Shown: positions 38,867 to 50,755 of the stretch, one piece after another
How the letters are laid out: every line of letters starts with the position of its first letter
Numbering within the stretch: position 1 is the stretch's first letter
Origin: Scleromitrula shiraiana
Lineage: Eukaryota > Ascomycota > Leotiomycetes > Helotiales > Sclerotiniaceae
DNA: 64,000 nucleotides
Assembly: GCA_028455995.1 (NCBI GenBank)
Contig: JABELC010000003.1
Span: 1,736,001 to 1,800,000 of the forward strand
Reading direction: 5' to 3'
Notes under the pieces: generated by a model
Seen by the model: only the letters and a program-made list of their open reading frames with translations
Told to the model about the DNA's origin: nothing
Databases searched by the model: none
Program-made: the position numbers and the translations under genes

Positions 38867-39981
38867 ATTATATATAATTTAAATCATTAATTCAATTAAA
38901 AACAATATAAATATTTTTAATAAATATATTTGATAGCAAATTGATAATTTTAATTATGATTTTATATTTGTTTCTTTTAAAATAAAATCACTATAAATGA
39001 TTTGTTTTATTGATACAAGTTTTGTAAACAATATTAATTTTTCTTTCTAAATCGGCTTTATTATAATACTTGTTAATAAAAACAATAATGCAAATATTAT
39101 TTATTAATTTTTTCTTAAATATAAATAAATCATATAAAACGTTTTTATTTCAGAACTATACGAAATGAAATATGGATTCGATATTGCCACTATAATCAAG
39201 TCTAATATCGATGAAATTATAAATCAATTAATCAATGAAAAAATTATAATTAATATTATATTTTTTATAATTTATATTAATTCAAAATTTTTTTATAAAT
39301 ATTTAATCAAACTCAATACTTTTTAAAAAAAACGTTTAATAATCGACCTAGCTTTTATTTATTAATTATATAAATACAAAAAAATTATAAAAATTAAATA
39401 GATTATTGATAATATAAACCCCACTAATATAATAATAAAATTAAAATTTTACATTATTTTTAAAAACTTTATCGATATTAATAAAGTTAAAATCAATATA
39501 AAAAAATAAATTAAATACGAATAAATCATTTTACCTACTCAACAAAATAAATTATAATCACTCAAATCAATATTTATTATAGATTAGTCTATATGATATA
39601 TTAATATATTATAATAAAAAAAATATAATAAAAAAAATACAATAAAAAAGATATAATAGTATAAAAAATTAATATAGAAAATATAAAGATATAAAGAATT
39701 AATATAGAAAAAATATAAAAAATAATAATACATAAAAATAATATCTATAAAAATCATTGGAATATCATTATTTAAATTTAAAAATAATCTTTTCAAAAAC
39801 AATGTTTATCAAAACAATAACAATTATGATTTTATATATATTTTTTTTATATATTTTTTTTTATTATATTATTTATATACATTTTAACTTCTTGATTTAT
39901 TTTATAAAAAAATAAAGAAGAATAATATTATAATATATAATAAGTTTAATTTAATTTTCTTTTCTTTTTAAATAATGTTAA

Positions 39982-40141
39982 TATTAGAATATAGATCATA
40001 AAGTAGCATATGATAAGTACATGACTATAGTCGTATATATATATAATTTGATAATCTATATCATAAATAGATTAATAATAAGAATATATTACATAAACCA
40101 TAATACCAAAAATCATACGATTTAACCGAAGTAAAACCACA
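39982..40141 (+). repeat. B 3' LTR (160 bp)
   Basis: Starts TATTAGAATATAGATCATAA and ends GTAAAACCACA, the best-kept family LTR end; followed by GATTA and then A1 sequence. Confidence 0.9.
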
Positions 40142-42273
40142 GATTATTAAAATATATATTTTTATTTTAAGATCATAAATTATTATTTTAATTATTTCCT
40201 TAAAATTATTGATTATTAAAGTTTTATTTGATTATATTGTTATTTTTTTTTAAAAAACGATTTATTTTTGGATCCGTTTTTTGTACTTTTTTATATTATA
40301 ATAAATATATAGATTTTTATAATTATAATAATAAATATTTTGGGTAAATCTAAATATCTTTAAAAATATATAAAATAATTCTAATAAATTATAAAGAATT
40401 TTATTATATAAATAAAATCGCTATATATTTTTAATAATAAATTAAACTTTATAATATATATTTTATTAAATAAAATTTTATATAATTATTTAATTAATTT
40501 TGATAAATTATTTATAATAATAATATAAAAAATAATTTTAAATCAATTATTATATATATTATATTTTTATTTTTCGCTTTCAAATATCTTTTAAAATTCT
40601 TTAATAATTATTTTCTAATTAATATTTAAATTTCTATATTTAATAATATTATAATAATATTTTTAAATATTTTTATATAATATAAATAAAATATTAAAAT
40701 ATTAATATTATTTAAATAAGCTAATTTATTTATAATTATTTTTATAAATAATTGATTTATATTCAATATTATTTATTTGATCATTATATTTATTATTATT
40801 TAATATATAGTATTTTGTAAAGTTTTTAAATTATTTATTAATATTAAATAAAATAAAATCAATTTTAAAATTTTCAAAATTTAAATAATCGAAAAAATCA
40901 TTTTTAAAATTAGAATTAGAATTAAAATCAAAATCAAAATCAAAGTTATTATTATTATTATTTTTTTGAATAAATATTGATTTGGGATTAGATTTTTTAA
41001 AGTTAAATAGTTTTTTAGATATTGTTTATTTTTTTTATTTGTTTTTTTTATCTTTTTTATTTTTATTTTTAATTTTATTTTTTTTTATTTATAGTTTTTA
41101 ATAAAATCAATAATAAAATTTTTTCCATTTTTTTTCTTTAAATTATTTAATTTTTTAATTATTATAATAAAAATATTTAATTATATATTAAATTATATAT
41201 TGCAAATTATTACTTTTATCATTTTTAAAGTCTATTTAAATAAAGCTTTAAAAATAAATATAAAGATTAGGTTGATATTAATATTAAAGTTAATAAAAAT
41301 ATTAATATCAAATTTTTATAAAAATTACTTAAAAAATTATAAAATAAAAAATTTTTTTTTTTAAACTATAATAAAGTATTTTAAGGTTTAATTTATAAAA
41401 TCGTTTTTAAATATTTATAAAATATTATTATTAAAAATGTAATAATAAATATATTTTAAAATTTTAAATCAAATATATAATAAAAAAGTTTTATTATTAA
41501 AATTATTTTTAAAATTAAAATTATTTTCGAATATTTTATAAAGTTCATTATATTTTTTAAGATTTTGATTTAAAAAAAGATAATTTAAAGAAGAAGAATT
41601 CTTTTTTATTATATTAATTTAAAAAAAGGAATTAAATAAAAATATTTATATAAATAATTAAAAAAAGATATTATATTTTAATAAAAAAAATAAATTCTTT
41701 ATTATTATATAGGGGAGATTGAGGAAAAAGAGAAAAAATGAGGGGAAAAAAAAAATAGATTATTATAAGATAATAAAAATTTATTTTATTTTCAAGGGAT
41801 ATTTCTGAATTTTTATAAATTTTGTTAGTTTAGAGACAACAATATCTTCAAATGAAAATTAGAGTTTTTTAATGTAATCTCTATAAATCCAAAAATAATG
41901 AATATGTGAGAAGGAGTAAAAGAGAAGTAAAAAAGAAGTAATAAAAGAAATAATAAAAAAAATCTTGTTATTATTAAAATTTTTAAGGGTATTATAAAAG
42001 TCGTTAAAAAATGTTTTAAAAAAATAAGAATTAAAAAATTAAAATATTAAAAGATTAAGTTTTAAAAAAGCCAAATTAAGGGTATATATGGTAAATATAA
42101 AAGCTTATAGTATCATCTTAATGTCTATATATTTTATTTTAATATTATATATTACTTTTAATCAAAACACTTTATTAATATTTTAAATTTAATTTCAATC
42201 TTTTTAAAAGTATTTTTACTACTATAATATTACCTTGATATTTATAGTATTTGATTTGTATAATATTAATTAA

Positions 42274-42437
42274 TATAGTTTTATTATAGTAAATCATATG
42301 ATTTATAATATTGTAGTTTTGTATAATATATTCTTATTATTGATTAATCTATTTATGGTATAGATTATCAAGTTGTATCTATGTACGACTGTGGTCACGT
42401 GCTTGTCACGTGCTACCTTGTGATCTATATCCCAACA
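42274..42437 (-). repeat. A1 5' LTR (164 bp) with two CACGTG boxes
   Basis: Reverse complement starts TGTTGGGATATAGATCACAA, the least damaged LTR start in the window. GTCACGTGC occurs twice in direct orientation on the plus strand (42394-42402 and 42405-42413), 2 bp apart. Followed by the target duplication AAATT and E1 sequence. Confidence 0.9.
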
Positions 42438-43133
42438 AAATTAGTTAAGTTTAAACTTAAGGATTAACTTTGGGTAAACTTTGGGTAAATTTCGGCTAAA
42501 ATTTATATTTGAAGCTATATTTAATATGGTCTTGTTGTTGATTTTAATTTTTTAATAAATTTTTATTGATTAAAGATTTATCTAACTTTTTATTAGATTT
42601 ATTATTTAATTTTTTATTAGATTTATATAAATATGGCTTTAGATTATAAGGTTGTAATCATTTTTAATTTAGATTTTATTTTTTATAAATTAATAATTTT
42701 ATCAATTTAAAGAAGATGATTTTCTATAAAAAATTATAGAATTTGAAGGTATATTTATATTATTTATTGATATATATTAGTATTAGTTTGAGTATATTAA
42801 TAATATAAGAGGTGTGGGATTAGTTTTGATAAATTAGTTAAATTAGAAAATAATGAAGCATATTAATTATTAGTATATATTAATTTTGTATGTAAATGTA
42901 ATTTTGTATGTAAATGTAAATAAAAATATATTAATTTTGTATATAAATTTTATATTAATCTAGTGTTAAGCAGTTATCTGAAATATATCTGAATATTTAA
43001 ATTGAATTTGTATTAGTATAAAATTATTTTTTGAAAATCAATTTATAGTGCGATTGAAATTTTAATTATAGTGCGAAAATTTCTTTTTTTGAATGGTATT
43101 TAAGAAATCCCTGAATAGGTGATATTGTAGGGC

Positions 43134-44013
43134 TGGCTATCAGATGTGTTGCATACTGTAAACTTGGATGTGCAACGTTGCTATTGCGGATATGTAGTGT
43201 TTATATTGTATGAAACTCACTGTGCTAATGAAGATATATACTCATGAATCTACCTAGGCACCTTCGAGTGGCCTGATACATAGTAGGTAATGCATCTATG
43301 TAACTGTTGCATATCTTACTGTACGGGAAAGTTTCAAACCCCTCTTCCTTCCCCGCTCTAATAACTACTATGTACAGAAACTTCTCGTTGTCAATTGTTT
43401 CTTGATAAGCGCTTATGTAATCCATTGTCTTGATCCCTGGATATCACTGGTGGGGTACGTGGGGTAAACTTCCTATTTTGGTGCTATATACGGGGGCATA
43501 AATCACAACTTCAATGATATCAAACGTTAGACACAATCTTACATCCACGAGCCAATCATTACCACTTTCAATTTTTCATTCAAAAACTTATCCTTGGTGC
43601 TTAGATATGTTTTGAACAGCCATTCCAGAAATGGGTTGACCTGTAAGCACAGCGTCATATTTTGGATGCAGTATTACATCTATAGATGTAATACAACTTT
43701 ACCAAAAACATCATTTGAATAAGAAGTAGATACCAAGAATATAAAACCTGCAACATTATCTTCTTCATATATCTGAAGAGTGGATTGTCTATCTCTTTCT
43801 CATTTATTGAGCACCCATGAGACCCAGACGCAACACAACCCGGCACATTATCATCTAGAACGTCGATAAACCTAGGTAATCAAGCCAAGGTATAACCTTA
43901 TATAAGAATCAACAACATCCATCTGAATGACACATCTTACTGCTACTCCTAAAAAGTTTATCTAACCCTTGATATCAAGTCATAAGAGTCACACCTTCAA
44001 TTCAACTCCAATC
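43134..44013. other. Intergenic region between transposon nest and gene island
   Basis: Composition returns to normal abruptly at the E1 end. Two short minus-strand frames (43225-43425, 43655-43846) have no recognisable features. The right part is the promoter side of the gene at 44014. Confidence 0.45.
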
Positions 44014-45633
44014 ATGTCTACATTTGAAACATTGTATCAAGAAGCCCACGCTTCAGGTCTTCTTCCAGGTGTTGCTTTACTCGCCTCTAATAGAGAAGGT
44101 AAGATCACCATTCATTGAAACAATCCACATTTGTAATCAAAAATGCATGCCTGTTGATGAATACGAAAATAGGTGATTTCAAATACTCGAAGTACATCGG
44201 AGTCCGCTCCTTGAAAGACCCCACCAACCCAAAGCCAATGCAAGATGATACCATATTCTGGATAGCATCCTGCACGAAGTTGATAACCGCTATTGCCGTA
44301 CTTCAATGTGTTGAACGAGGTCTTCTCGATCTTGATACAGATGTCTATCCCGTCCTTCCCGAAGTCGGTAAATATGGTATCATCACCGGCCTCGACGACG
44401 CGGGAAATTCGATTCTAGTTCCTAAAGAAAATCCTGTTACTCTTCGGTAAGTGCTGACATATACACTAATCAAGAATCTCTTACCCTCCTTTCTTCAAAC
44501 TCAACCAGCCATGCAAATGATAGCTAAGAGCCCTAACCCCCAAAAAGTAACCTTGTCATCCATACCTCGGGCCAAACGTACGACGCTATGCACCCCCTCC
44601 TCCAAGCTTGGCGAAAACCACGTAACGAACTTCCATGGCATGGATCCACTGTCGAAGCCAAATCAACACACCCTCTAATCTTCCAGCCTGGAACTGGCTG
44701 GGCTTATGGTGGCGGTTTGGATGTGAGCATATTTTGTTCATTGATTTTTCCTTTCCCAATTTTATTTTTCTTGTACTTGTCCCATCTTCTATGTTCACAG
44801 AAGTTTTTTATTTGAACCAGACTTCACTTTGTCTTCTCAACTTATTGTGAAGTAATTGCTAATTCCCTGATCTTCTAGTGGGTTGGAAAGATGATCGAGC
44901 GAATCACGGGGAAGGATCTAGAGGAATATATGAAAGAGAATATCTGGGATCCACTTGGAATAACCAAAGATATAAGCTTCTGGCCTATGAATATTGATAA
45001 AATGAAAGATAGAGTCGCGGACATAAGTATAGTTGTGGGGGAAGAGGGTAAGGAAGGTAGTGTTGATAGTGGGGATTTCGATCCATGTTATGGGACAGAA
45101 GAATGTCTTGGTAGTGGAGGTGGGTATGGAACTGCGGGCGCATATATGAAAATTTTGGAGGCACTCTTGAGAGAAGATAAGGGATTACTGAAGGAGAATA
45201 AATCTTGGGAGGAATTTTGGAAGCCACAGTTGGATGAGACGTGCAAAGAGGCTTTGAACGGTTTGTTGAAGAGAGATAAGGCGAGCCAGGATACTTTGGG
45301 ATTGAATATTCCCGTTGATGTGCAGAAGAATTGGTGTTTTGCAGGTATGATGGTAGAGGAAGAAGGAGAGCAAGGAAAATGGCCATACAAGGGAATGGTT
45401 ACTTGGGGTGGATTGCCGACTATTGTTTGGGTTAGTGAATCGATTTTAGGACCATTATTTATGGGTATCTTTTTGCTAATTAAATTGGTTCTCTTTAGTT
45501 TATTGATAGAGAAAGGGGTTTGTGTGGATTGGCTGCTTGTCAAGTCATGCCTCCGATGGCTCCACCAATCATGAAACTTCATGAAAGTTTTCAGCATGGA
45601 ATTTACAAAGTCTTCGAGGATTTCAAGGGATGA
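44014..45633 (+). CDS. Serine beta-lactamase-like hydrolase/transesterase (class C fold, LovD-like)
   Basis: Five exons (44014-44098, 44173-44446, 44548-44722, 44879-45430, 45499-45633) give 406 aa, usual for this fungal family. Catalytic features: Ser61-Cys-Thr-Lys64 (S-x-x-K) in TIFWIASCTKLITAIAV; an HTSG box after residue 120; Tyr173 in GTGWAYGGGLDW; and TWGGLPTIVWFIDRERGLCG near the C-terminus, where these enzymes carry the third active-site element. The last exon ends MAPPIMKLHESFQHGIYKVF, typical of the family. No signal peptide, so likely cytosolic. Relatives are esterases, transesterases (LovD) or beta-lactamase-like hydrolases. No polyketide synthase gene lies nearby, so a secondary-metabolite role is not supported by context. 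The exon-3 acceptor (CAAAAAG at 44541-44547) is the least typical. Confidence 0.88.
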
Positions 45634-46281
45634 ATCTGATGACTAGAAAATGGATTCGAAGACTATTATTGGTGGTTAAATTGTTTCTGGATAGTGAGAT
45701 ATTGGCTACTTGAATCGATCAGAATCAATGAGAAAGACTGATATCTCAAGCATGAGGAAACAAGTGAGCTAATGATGACTAATCAAATAGTGCACTACCA
45801 CTACGATGTAAGTACCAGCTAGACAACTAATGCCGGCACTAGTTCATCCACAAAGACAAATAAGAAATAGCATAAGAGATATAATATATAACAAAGTCGC
45901 TCAATATGTCATAGAGAGCCGATAACACTATTCGATTCTATAATTCTAACATTACTGTTTAGCACAAGAACCAAGTGATGGAAACGGAGATAATCTTCTT
46001 TGTCGTTTCACAAAAACTTTAAATTGTTCTTTCAAGCATTTTGTCCGGCTTTAATGATGAACATAGAAAGTAGAAGAAGCTTCAATAAAGAGTATTTGTA
46101 TTGGGAAATTTTGTAAACAACGAGATTAGCTGCATTAAATTACCACGAGTCGACAGCAAATTGTTTCTAGGTTTCTGGAAATATATCTATCGATCTAACA
46201 ACCTCATAAAGTTGTATCATTTCAGAATTTCCGATTTACTGAAAGATTGCGGATTCAAATACTTTCTCTTACTAGTCCACT
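45634..46281. other. Intergenic region, nothing recognised
   Basis: 650 bp between two co-directional genes; normal composition, no coding frame supported. Confidence 0.45.
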
Positions 46282-47941
46282 ATGGCTTCTTCTTCTAGTG
46301 ATGGTCAATCCCCGGACCCAGAAATTGAGCGAGAGCAATTCGAGGATCTGGCGTTAGGCGATCCACTGTCACTTGCTGTTCATGCCCGACGTAAGTTTCT
46401 AAATCAGCGCTGAAATATCGGAATACTTTCTATACACACAAGGTGGAATTTTTTGGAATTTTTGACGGTGCATACTAATCGCACAATCACCACACCATAT
46501 AGTATCTCTCCGTGCCGGAAACACCATAATTCAGCAGAACAAGTGGCGCCCAGCTACGAAACTCACTCCTCGAAATATAAAATTCGATGCCCTTATTAGC
46601 AAATGGGGTAGTGCGGGAATCGTATATCGTGGTCAAAATTCAGCAACTCAGATCCCATATGCGTTGAAGATAACAAGAGCTGTGGTTGATGCAGGCGTGG
46701 AACACGATGGTGATGCGAGTCCGGCGGTTTCGAGCGATAGTGATGATATTATTCAAGATCCTGACGAAATGTCGAGACTTGGTTTGTGGCAGAAGAGACA
46801 GACTGAAGTGAAAGCATATCTGAAGTATATTAAGTCGGGACATCCAAATATTTGCAACCTAGAAGGGTGGTGCGAGTTTACTATAGGACGTATAGACTAT
46901 TACCTTTATGTGTTGGAATTGTGCAATGGCGGAACTCTCAGGGACATTGTTATCGAATACCAACATAGGGCAGAATTCCCCCCCGAAGGTTTTATCGTAA
47001 GTGTCTTTTTCGTCTTTATCTTACAATCATTTTCTTGGCTGGTGAAAGTGTCGCTCATCTTGAGATATCCTGCAACACTTTATGCCCATATATCTTTTAC
47101 AATGACCTTCTACTTACACGCCCAATTTCTTTAGTGGAAAGTCTTTGAGCAGATCATGGATGGCTTGGCATTCTTGCATGGTGAGCATCCAGGTTACAAA
47201 GACAAACCAGATTTTCAAGGTCTTGGAAGTACGGTGATGGGAATTTTTGAACCAGACAATATCTACTTTCAATGGCCCCCCTGGAGGGAAGAGTACGGGT
47301 ACCCCAATGTAAAAATTGGTGACTTTGGAGAAGCTATTCATCTTCCTATAGGTGGTGAAAGAGCACTCGGTTTCTTCAATCACTGTCCACCAGACGATAC
47401 GGTGAGCACAAAATGGGACGTCTGGTTAGGGGCATCCTTCATATATTACATGGCTAAACTGAGACATTGGCCTGAGGTAACCGATGAAGATCGAACACTA
47501 AATGAAGATGGCACGCGAATGAGTAGAAGGAAAGACCCAAAGCGAATAGAGGCTCACATCGACGATCATCTGAGTGACCGTCTTGAAAAGGATATCAAAT
47601 TTGCGTTGAGCATGAACCGAGATGAAAGACCAAGTGCAGCACAGATGCTAACTAGATTGAAAGACAGAGCTGCGCGGAGAGGTAATATGTTGTATAGAGA
47701 GTTGGATGGCTGGGTAACCTTGAGTAGCTTTGAAGAAGAGCAATTCTTTCCACAGGAGATGGCACGAATAGCCAGGCTCACTTCGGGACCGGATGCAGAT
47801 GTTGAAGATGAGGAAAAGGAAGGAAGAGATAAGATTTTAGATATACCGATTGCGCCGGTTACTAAAAAACGACGATTGAGAGTAACTCATAAGTACCGGG
47901 CGTATATACACGACGAGACTGAAGAAGCAGCAGCAGCATAG
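46282..47941 (+). CDS. Protein kinase-like protein, probably a pseudokinase
   Basis: Three exons (46282-46390, 46503-46996, 47135-47941) give 469 aa. The N-lobe has WGSAGIVYRG (71-80, a weak glycine loop) and YALKI with the VAIK-type Lys92. A hinge-like LYVLELCNGGTLRDIV follows. In the C-lobe, IMDGLAFLHGEHPG fits helix E, but the catalytic loop reads VMGIFEPDNIYF (235-246) instead of H-R-D-L-K-P-x-N-I: the HRD Asp and the loop Lys are replaced (Ile, Glu) while Asn243 stays. DFG is intact in KIGDFGEAIHLP (Asp264). Between helix E and the loop lies an insertion (YKDKPDFQGLGS). The C-terminus is Lys/Arg-rich (KKRRLR), possibly a nuclear signal. By sequence, catalysis is doubtful and ATP/Mg binding plausible. 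Many fungi carry expanded, degenerate kinase families of this kind. Confidence 0.78.
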
Positions 47942-48224
47942 TGTAGTTAAGCATGGCACCTAGCCTTACTATGATTCACTGAACAACATTGATACTGGTC
48001 TGATCGTTTCCCAGTACGATGAATATCAAGATGTACAGGACTCTGAGGTTAGAAAATAGAGTATGCTTGAAAATGTTTGCACTCCATGACCTTTCGTGAT
48101 ATGGAATTTCGACGCTACTTAACGACTGGGCAAATCGGGTGAAATGAAATAAAACTACTGTACAGAAATCACCCGATAATTGATCTCACAGCCTTAAACT
48201 CCAATTTGCAATGCCAATACCTTA

Positions 48225-49021
48225 CTATTGCTTAGCAAACCACTTAGCAAACCAAGCGAGAGCCTGATCTTTCGCAACTTCAGCACTCTTCATCTGATCT
48301 TCATGCTCGGAGTTCGCCCTAACAGCAAATCCATGTCTAGCACCCTCCAAAATCACCACTTCATTCCCTTCCTTCGTTTCCAAAAGCTCCTTAATCTTCC
48401 TCACCTCCTCAACTTTGATTCCCAAATCCACATCCCCGATGCTAACACTGATCGGTTTCTTAATCTTGTCCCAATCATCAGGAAACTTCATTTTTGAAGG
48501 ATGAGCCGTAAATCCCACATCGACTGCGTTTTCTTCCTGGCACAGTAAGATGGTATATTTTCCACCCCAGCAGAAACCAGCTGATCCGAGGGGTAGAGAG
48601 GAGGTTTCAGGCGCGGAACGAATAGCGGTATGGAAATTATAGATGCGGAGCTTGACTGTGGATTCACTGTTGGATATCATGAATGAAACTATGGTGATAA
48701 ATACACGGATCATGTAGTATGGTTTTAGAAGGATAGTTTTCCAGAGACGTGTCGTTTGTAGAAGAAATTCAATTACATGCATTGATGCTGTGAATGCTGA
48801 GTGACCTTTTCAAGTTTAGTAGTTGTATATTAAAGGACTGCGTGAACATACCGTTCATAAAATCGGGTAGATACACAAGGAACCCACCCTCTTTGGCGTA
48901 GGTATCAGCTAAAAGACGAGCGTTCGGTAGTTCCCAACCGAAGATATCGGGAATGAATACTACTAATCCGTTTGCATCTCCTTCTGGCTTTGCAATATAG
49001 GTAGGGAGTCCGTGAACTGTT
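48225..49021 (-). pseudogene. Dienelactone hydrolase, 5' end removed by transposon E2
   Basis: Exons 49021-48852 (open at the 5' end) and 48787-48225; 64-bp intron with donor GTATGT. The first exon encodes VHGLPTYIAKPEGDANGLVV and FIPDIFGWELPNARLLADTYAKEGG-type sequence, standard for the N-terminal third of fungal DLH. The second has the nucleophile Cys in SAGFCWGGKY (codon near 48570), the Asp in SIGDVDLGI and the His in EGARHGFAVR, so the Cys-Asp-His triad is complete. The frame is intact to the stop at 48225. No start codon or first ~30 residues exist: sequence changes to the E2 terminus at 49022. The junction (CAACAG before TTCACGG on the minus strand) could mimic a splice acceptor, so insertion in an intron is an alternative; either way the 5' exon is not in the window. 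Confidence 0.85.
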
Positions 49022-50734
49022 GCCCTACGGTATCATCTATTCAGGGAGTCAATCTGAATAGAATTCAATGATTTTTTTGAATAGACTTTAAGAAATCGAT
49101 TATTTTAATATTTAAATATATTAAAAAGTTAAATATCAATATATTAAATTCGTAATCAATTAAAAATTGAATTTGATATAATATAAATTAGTTTTTGAAT
49201 TTGAACTTATGGATTACTTTCAAATAAATTCTGAATTAACTTTGAATAAGATCTATTATTATTGATCTTTAATTATTATTAATAACAATTTCTTGATAAA
49301 TTCTTATTAGTTAAAAACTTATTTAACTTTTTATTAATTATTAATATATTATTAATAATATAATTTGAAAATTTTATATAATTTATTGTATCAATAAATT
49401 TATTATTAATTTATTTTTAAAATTTTAAATTGAATTTAAGAAATAAAAAAAATAAAAAGGATTTTTTATTATACATCAACGAAAAAATTTTCGGTTAATT
49501 TTTAGTCTAGGTTAATTTAAGACTGATATAATCTGATATTGTGAATTATTATATATATCGAAACTTTTTTATATTAATAATCATAAGCTAGATTAAACTT
49601 GATAATATTAATTATTAATTAATTATTAAATGATATTATGTTACAATAAATTAATGATGAATTAATAATTAATTAACAATTAATTGATAATCGATTAATA
49701 TTTATTCAAATTGTATTTATAATTATTAATATTAATTTATAATGATATAAAATGATATTGTTTTATTATTATTATTGATATTAATATAAATGTTATTATT
49801 TTAATAATTATAAGATATTATAATAACAAATTTATTATTATATTTATTATATTTAATATGATTTTAATTATTATTTATATATTTTAAATTATAATAATTA
49901 TTATATATAAATTAATTATAATAACTATTATATACAAATCTATTATATAAATTTATATATTATTATATAAATAACTATATTTAAAATAACTATAATAAAA
50001 ATATAATTATAATATAAATTATTATTATTAAAACAATTATAATAAAATCATTGTTAATAAAATCATTATAATAAAAATCATTATTTTTTTATATATCTTT
50101 ATTATTCTATATATAGTAATAATTAATAAAATTTATTATACAATAAAAATCATTATATTAAAATAATTAATCACTATATCAAAATAATTAATTATTATAA
50201 CTTTATTAAATAATTATCTCTTAAAATTTATCTAACTATATAATTTCTATTAACTATATATAAAAGTAATTAATAATATACATTATATAATAATAATTAT
50301 TATACTAAAATAATTATTGATTATTATATTAATTCTTAATCAAATTATCATTATCAAAATAATCATCTCTTTTTAAAATAACTATTCTTTAAAATCTATT
50401 TAATTATATACCTTTATTAATCTATATTAAATAATAATTAACAAAATCTATCATATAATAAAAATTATCATATTAAAGTAATTAATCACTATACTAAAAT
50501 AACTAATCAATTAAATTATCAAAACATTATTATCGAAATAAATCATTAACTAAATATTTTATTAAATCATTATCATTAAAATATTTTTTTTATTTAATAA
50601 TTATAATTATATAATATATAAATATAATATATAAATATATAAAAATAATTATGTTATCAATAAAAATGAAAATCTTTATTTAGAAGATTCTTAATTAAAA
50701 ATTAATGAAATTAATAATTGTCTGTATAGTCAAA

Positions 50735-50755
50735 CACGTGACTTTACGTCACGTG
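50735..50755. repeat. F1 terminal palindrome CACGTGAC / GTCACGTG
   Basis: Two perfect 8-bp arms around a 5-bp loop, 16 bp inside the element start. Same structure at 57683-57703 in F2. Contains CACGTG twice and an ACGTCA. Confidence 0.9.

Larger units (their letters stand above)
20924..40141 (+). mobile_element. B: LTR retrotransposon, plus strand, inserted in A1 gag
   Basis: 160-bp LTRs at 20924-21083 and 39982-40141 lie inside the target duplication GATTA (20919-20923 and 40142-40146). Removing B makes A1 read through exactly as the homologous stretch of A2 near 31160. Net length without A2 is ~6.66 kb. Plus-strand remnants in order: a gag region with a zinc-knuckle trace CYIYKKEKC at 23294-23320; an integrase-like stretch at ~24250-24720; an RT stretch at ~25400-25870 (for example KSIFKIVKKNNILKNT, and AKLGNY before a stop); and RNase H at ~25990-26312, resuming at 38872-39780. 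All are crossed by stops typical of RIP (TGG to TGA/TAA, CAA to TAA). Confidence 0.92.
16673..42437 (-). mobile_element. A1: LTR retrotransposon, minus strand, RIP-degraded, interrupted by B
   Basis: Bounded by 164-bp LTRs (16673-16836, 42274-42437) and by the 5-bp target duplication AAATT (16668-16672 and 42438-42442). Without the B insertion its length is about 6.54 kb. On the minus strand it carries the same gag, integrase and reverse-transcriptase order as B; the RNase H/RT side is toward 16.9 kb and gag at 20.4-20.9 and 40.1-41.5 kb. Integrase before RT is the Ty1/copia order. Every frame is full of stops. It sits inside E1, since E1-type sequence is seen on both sides. Confidence 0.9.
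16505..43133. mobile_element. E1: TIR DNA element (~0.86 kb) split by the nested insertions
   Basis: Left end GCCCTACGGTATCA at 16505; the right end at 43108-43133 reads, reverse-complemented, GCCCTACAATATCA. The terminal inverted repeats match at 23 of 26 positions. Only 16505-16672 and 42443-43133 belong to E1 itself; the rest is A1 and its contents. No transposase is visible in the ~0.86 kb, so it is probably non-autonomous. A second copy (E2) starts with the same end at 49022. Target duplication is unclear: CTG occurs on both sides if the ends are trimmed by one base. Superfamily not assigned. Confidence 0.75.

Noticed and set aside
16673..42437. Short Ile/Lys/Asn-rich ORFs in the AT-rich block (for example 26488-26703, 28922-29134, 39584-39802)
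   Set aside because: They are products of A+T saturation in dead retrotransposons; composition is that of random AT DNA and they overlap recognisable pol or gag remnants in other frames.
16505..43133. Integrated mitochondrial DNA or a mitochondrial contig, suggested by the extreme A+T content
   Set aside because: LTR pairs with equal lengths, target duplications, integrase/RT traces and flanking nuclear genes explain the sequence; no mitochondrial genes seen.
16505..43133. Regional centromere
   Set aside because: AT-rich nested repeats are compatible with one, but sequence alone cannot show it and gene islands lie on both sides within a few kb; CENP-A ChIP would be needed.
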